From Actinomycetes bacterium (GTDB lineage Bacteria; Actinomycetota; Acidimicrobiia; Acidimicrobiales; JAKAOS01), in the NCBI GenBank assembly GCA_021790615.1, contig JAJYGW010000395.1, positions 1 to 8,539 of the forward strand: DNA of 8,539 bases, written 5' to 3'. The position numbers and the translations under genes were made by a program. The notes below the pieces were generated by a model, which made no database searches, was not told the origin of the DNA, and saw nothing but the letters and a program-made list of their open reading frames with translations. Position 1 is the first letter of the stretch, and each line of letters starts with the position of its first letter. Positions 5,955 through 8,539 of this stretch are shown piece after piece.

Positions 5955-6677
5955 GTGAGCAAGGTCCATGAGGGGGAGGGGCTCCTGGCGGAGGGCGATG
6001 GTTTCTCCGCCGCGGTCGCAGCCATCACGTCCGCCTTCGGCGACGCAACCCGCCGCGGGATCTACCTCTTCGCCCGCGATCGCGAGGGCGTGACCGCGAG
6101 CGAGGTCGCCCAGCACTTCGAGCTGCACCCGAACGTCGCCCGGCACCACCTCGACAAGCTTGCAGCCGGCGGGTACCTCGAGGTCTACGTCGACCACGTC
6201 GCCTCGGGCGTCGGCCGTCCCTCCAAGCGCTACCGCCCCGTGGAAGGAGCGACCTCGTCGGTGCCGGCTCACCGCGACGACCTGCTCGTCCTGCTCTTGG
6301 CTCGGTTGCTGCCACTCGTCGAGCCGGCGGCGGCCGAGAAGGTCGCCTACGACGTCGGAGCCGAGTACGGCCGCACGCTCGGGGCGCAGATGTCGCCCGG
6401 CGAGGCACCGCGGTCCATCCGGGCGGCCATGCAGGCGGTGGCGGATGCGCTGACGGCGCACGGTTTCGCTGCCCATGCCGGCGAGGCGCCCGACCAGGCG
6501 TCGGTCGTCCGGGGGAACTGCCCCTTCGGCAGTGCAGCTATCGAGCACCCCGTTCTGTGCGCTGCCGATTCCGGCCTCGTCGAGGGCCTCATCTCGGTCT
6601 TGTGCGGAGGCGGGGTACCGGTCCAGCTCTCGTCGAAAGCCCGCGGCGACGAGATCTGTGCCACGTTCACCGGCTGA
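5955..6677 (+). CDS. Winged-helix regulator with SufR-like C-terminal cysteine cluster
   Basis: A 240-aa DNA-binding protein. The N-terminal winged helix-turn-helix spans about residues 18-95: TASEVAQHFELHPNVARHHL at 47-66 is the helix-turn-helix, and GRPSKRY at 87-93 is the wing. The middle is helical (about 100-165). The C-terminus holds cysteines C189, C202, C217 and C235, spacing CX12CX14CX17C, starting at an NCPF motif. SufR repressors of Fe-S assembly operons use a similar array (CX12CX13CX14C as I recall it for cyanobacterial SufR) to hold an Fe-S cluster. It probably senses Fe-S or redox status and controls its own operon and mrp; this is inference from motif and location. GTG 5955 fits a leaderless message (TACGAT 7 nt upstream). 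The desulfurase gene begins 4 nt after its stop. Other ArsR/DeoR-like regulators share part of this cysteine motif, so the exact signal is unproven. Confidence 0.85.
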   Translation: MSKVHEGEGLLAEGDGFSAAVAAITSAFGDATRRGIYLFARDREGVTASEVAQHFELHPNVARHHLDKLAAGGYLEVYVDHVASGVGRPSKRYRPVEGATSSVPAHRDDLLVLLLARLLPLVEPAAAEKVAYDVGAEYGRTLGAQMSPGEAPRSIRAAMQAVADALTAHGFAAHAGEAPDQASVVRGNCPFGSAAIEHPVLCAADSGLVEGLISVLCGGGVPVQLSSKARGDEICATFTG

Positions 6678-6681
6678 GCCG

Positions 6682-7851
6682 GTGCGTCACTACCTCGACC
6701 ACGCCTCCACCACGCCGCTCCTCCCGGCGGCCGTCACGGCCATGCGCAGCTGGCTCGAGCGCTCGGGCACTCCCGACGGCACGGGCGACCCGAGCCGGGT
6801 GCACGCGGAGGGTCGCGAGGTGCGGGGGGCGATCGAGACCGCCCGGGAGCAGGTGGCGTCGCTCGCCGGAGTGCCGCCGAGCCGCGTCGTGTTCACGAGC
6901 GGTGCCACGGAGGCCGCCAACACCGCCGTCGAGTCGGTCGCTCCCGAGATCAGCCTGTGCGCCCGTGTCGAGCACTCGTGCGTGCTGCAGGCGTCGCGCC
7001 GGGCAGGCGAGGTGCGCGAGGTGGCGGTCGGCTCGGACGGTGTGATCGATGTCGACCACCTGCGCGCCCTGCTTCGGGAGGTCCGTTCCCGTTCTCTCGC
7101 GACCGCGCCTCTGCTCGTGCACTGCCAGTGGGCGAACCACGAGGTGGGGGCCGTTCAGCCGGTGTACGACGTGGCTCGAGTGTGTGCGGACTCGGGCGTG
7201 CCGCTGCACGTCGACGCGGCCGCCGCACTCGGGCACGTGCCGATCGACCTCGGAGCCGTGAAGGCGGATTACGTGTCCGTCAGCGCTCACAAGCTCGGTG
7301 GCCCCTCCGGCGTCGGCGCCCTCGTGCTCGGCCGGGGCGTGAGGATGCGGCCCCTCGTGGTCGGAGCGAGCGAGGAACGCGCCCGCCGCGCCGGCATGGA
7401 GAACCTTCTCGGGATCGTCGGCTTCGGTGCTGCCGCCGCCGAACTCGTCGCCGACGGCAGCGGCGGACTGCACGCCCGCGCGGCCGAGGCGGCCGGCCAT
7501 CGAGACGCGATTGCAGCGGCCGCGACCTCGGTGGAGGGCGTGAGCGTGCTCGGACCGCCCCGAGCCGCGAACCGACTACCGCACCTCCTCTGCTGCTCCG
7601 TCGAAGGGGTGCTCGGTGAGGCGGTGCTGCTCGGCCTCGACGCCGCCGGGATCGCGGCACACTCCGGGTCGGCCTGCTCGTCAGAGGTGCTCGAGCCCTC
7701 GCCCGTCCTCGAGGCGATGGGGGTCGACCCGGATCGGTCGTTGCGTCTCTCCGTGGGCTGGTCGACCTCCGAAGAGGACGTCGAGGCGTTCCGGCAGGCG
7801 TTCCCGGACGTGGTGGCTCGGCTTCGCTCGCTCGCCGCACGAGCGGAGTGA
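6682..7851 (+). CDS. NifS/IscS-type cysteine desulfurase homologue with altered PLP-contact residues
   Basis: A PLP-dependent fold-type I protein expected to remove sulfur from cysteine for Fe-S clusters or thiolated tRNA. Length 389 aa is typical. It begins RHYLDHASTTPL and has SGATEAANTA (T76), the VEHSC histidine H98, the PLP-binding K204 in SVSAHKLGG, and the catalytic cysteine C332 in HSGSACSSEVLEPS, the long-loop group I type. Three normally invariant contacts differ: HVDAAAALG has alanine 181 where the motif has glutamine, ANHEVG has histidine 153 for the second asparagine, and RRAGMEN has methionine 239 where threonine is usual. GTG 6682 is the only start fitting the conserved N-terminus. 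It is 4 nt after the regulator stop with no clear ribosome site, so coupling is likely. No scaffold (IscU/SufU) or mnmA gene follows; the next gene is convergent after 38 nt. Activity on cysteine is likely but not certain. Confidence 0.88.
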   Translation: MRHYLDHASTTPLLPAAVTAMRSWLERSGTPDGTGDPSRVHAEGREVRGAIETAREQVASLAGVPPSRVVFTSGATEAANTAVESVAPEISLCARVEHSCVLQASRRAGEVREVAVGSDGVIDVDHLRALLREVRSRSLATAPLLVHCQWANHEVGAVQPVYDVARVCADSGVPLHVDAAAALGHVPIDLGAVKADYVSVSAHKLGGPSGVGALVLGRGVRMRPLVVGASEERARRAGMENLLGIVGFGAAAAELVADGSGGLHARAAEAAGHRDAIAAAATSVEGVSVLGPPRAANRLPHLLCCSVEGVLGEAVLLGLDAAGIAAHSGSACSSEVLEPSPVLEAMGVDPDRSLRLSVGWSTSEEDVEAFRQAFPDVVARLRSLAARAE

Positions 7852-7889
7852 CAGCGGCCGGCATCGTCCTTCGCCGACGGTCAGGAACC

Positions 7890-8459
7890 TCAGGTGCGGG
7901 GCTTCTTCGCCCCTGAGATGGCAGCTGGGACAGGCTGGTGGGCTGCCTCGAAAGCCCGGATCGCCGTCGCGTGCACCGACCAGAGCAGCGTCGGCGACGG
8001 AGCGTCGGCGAGCATCGCACGGAACTGCTGCACGGCAAGGGCAGGGGCATGGCGGTCCTCGAGCTGCAGCACGCCGTCGTAGGCATGGGCGAGCCCGTAG
8101 GACGGGTCGGCGTGGACGGCGGCTTCGATCTCGGCGTCTCCGTTTCGAAGGAGGCTCGTCTCGTGCTGCGACAGCCCGGCCAGCCGAGCGAGCCATCCTC
8201 CGTTGGCGAGGGCGACCGGCTGCGCCGGCTGCAGCGCGAGGACGCGGTCGTAGGTGGCGAGGGCCTGTGTCACGTCGCCTTTCGAGCCGAGGATGTCCGC
8301 CTCGGCGAGCATGATCTGGACCCGGGCATCGACCGACAGCTGTGGGGACCGAGCGAACGGTCCGGCGTGGGTGAGCGCGAGGACGATGAGCGTCGAGGCC
8401 GCCACGAGGCAGCTGACCGACCCCCAGCCGATCACGAGCCGGGCCTTCGGGCTGGACAT
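7890..8459 (-). CDS. Membrane-anchored TPR protein, CcmI-like C-terminal region
   Basis: A 189-aa protein with one N-terminal membrane segment (about residues 8-31, VIGWGSVSCLVAASTLIVLA), then a soluble, presumably extracytoplasmic, TPR region. Repeat-like helices are seen at about 45-75 (AEADILGSKGDVTQALATYD), 80-100 and 112-145 (DPSYGLAHAYDGVLQLEDRH). The order of a repeat with a GWLARLAG-type helix followed by DPSY resembles CcmI-type cytochrome c biogenesis proteins of actinobacteria; this resemblance is from memory, and a generic TPR protein is the fallback. ATG 8459 has GGAGG 6 nt upstream, a strong site. However, the same frame stays open to the window edge at 8539, so the protein could be the end of a longer one. 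It converges with the desulfurase gene across 38 nt, in which I see no clear terminator. Confidence 0.75.
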   Translation of the reverse strand: MSSPKARLVIGWGSVSCLVAASTLIVLALTHAGPFARSPQLSVDARVQIMLAEADILGSKGDVTQALATYDRVLALQPAQPVALANGGWLARLAGLSQHETSLLRNGDAEIEAAVHADPSYGLAHAYDGVLQLEDRHAPALAVQQFRAMLADAPSPTLLWSVHATAIRAFEAAHQPVPAAISGAKKPRT

Positions 8460-8539
8460 CCGGTTCCTCCGGCTCGAGGAGGCCAGCCCCCCTCGTGCCC
8501 GTCCGGTAGGCGCGTCCGGGCGCCCGACCGGCTCGAGCG

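Noticed and set aside
5873..6028. Extension of mrp to ATG 6028
   Set aside because: It would cross the whole divergent promoter region and run antisense to the regulator's N-terminus; the added sequence is Ser/Pro-rich with no Mrp similarity.
7852..7889. Bidirectional terminator between the convergent desulfurase and TPR genes
   Set aside because: Only short, mismatched stems (GCCGGC with CGCCGAC; a 4-bp CGTC/GACG stem) and no T-run on either strand.

Overview
The window is GC-rich (roughly 70% by eye), with GTG starts, 4-bp GTGA gene overlaps and very high third-position GC. Paired ArsA/Get3-like ATPases behind a DUF3107 gene are a typical actinobacterial arrangement. Together these suggest a high-GC actinomycete, perhaps of the class Acidimicrobiia; the exact taxon is inferred from gene style only. 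I see no mobile elements, CRISPR arrays, rRNA or tRNA genes.

Layout. Positions 1-5872 are a run of six minus-strand genes. Read in their own direction these are an Mrp/ApbC-family P-loop ATPase, a dGTPase-like HD phosphohydrolase, a small DUF3107 protein, two consecutive ArsA/Get3-type ATPases and a PHP-domain phosphoesterase of the histidinol-phosphatase (HisJ) family that runs off the left edge. Spacing is tight: 33 nt, 101 nt, 10 nt, a 4-bp overlap and a 4-bp overlap. Divergent from mrp, across an 82-bp gap, lie two plus-strand genes 4 nt apart: a winged-helix regulator with a SufR-like C-terminal cysteine cluster, and a NifS/IscS-type cysteine desulfurase homologue. The right end holds a convergent minus-strand gene for a membrane-anchored TPR protein that resembles the C-terminal part of CcmI-type cytochrome c biogenesis proteins.

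Two themes emerge. The first is a probable iron-sulfur module: mrp, the SufR-like regulator and the desulfurase share one intergenic region. That region holds two 16-bp inverted repeats with the same 6-4-6 layout (TGCnnn-N4-nnnGCA) and a -10 box placed to give a leaderless GTG-start mRNA for the regulator. Both enzymes of the module are odd. The Mrp lacks the C-terminal CxxC motif and has only one cysteine in the whole protein. The desulfurase keeps its PLP lysine and catalytic cysteine but has changes at three positions that normally contact PLP.

The second theme is a translationally coupled DUF3107-ATPase-ATPase-phosphoesterase unit. One ATPase keeps the signature lysine of the deviant Walker A motif and the other keeps the switch I aspartate. 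This suggests an obligate heterodimer with one fully equipped composite active site.
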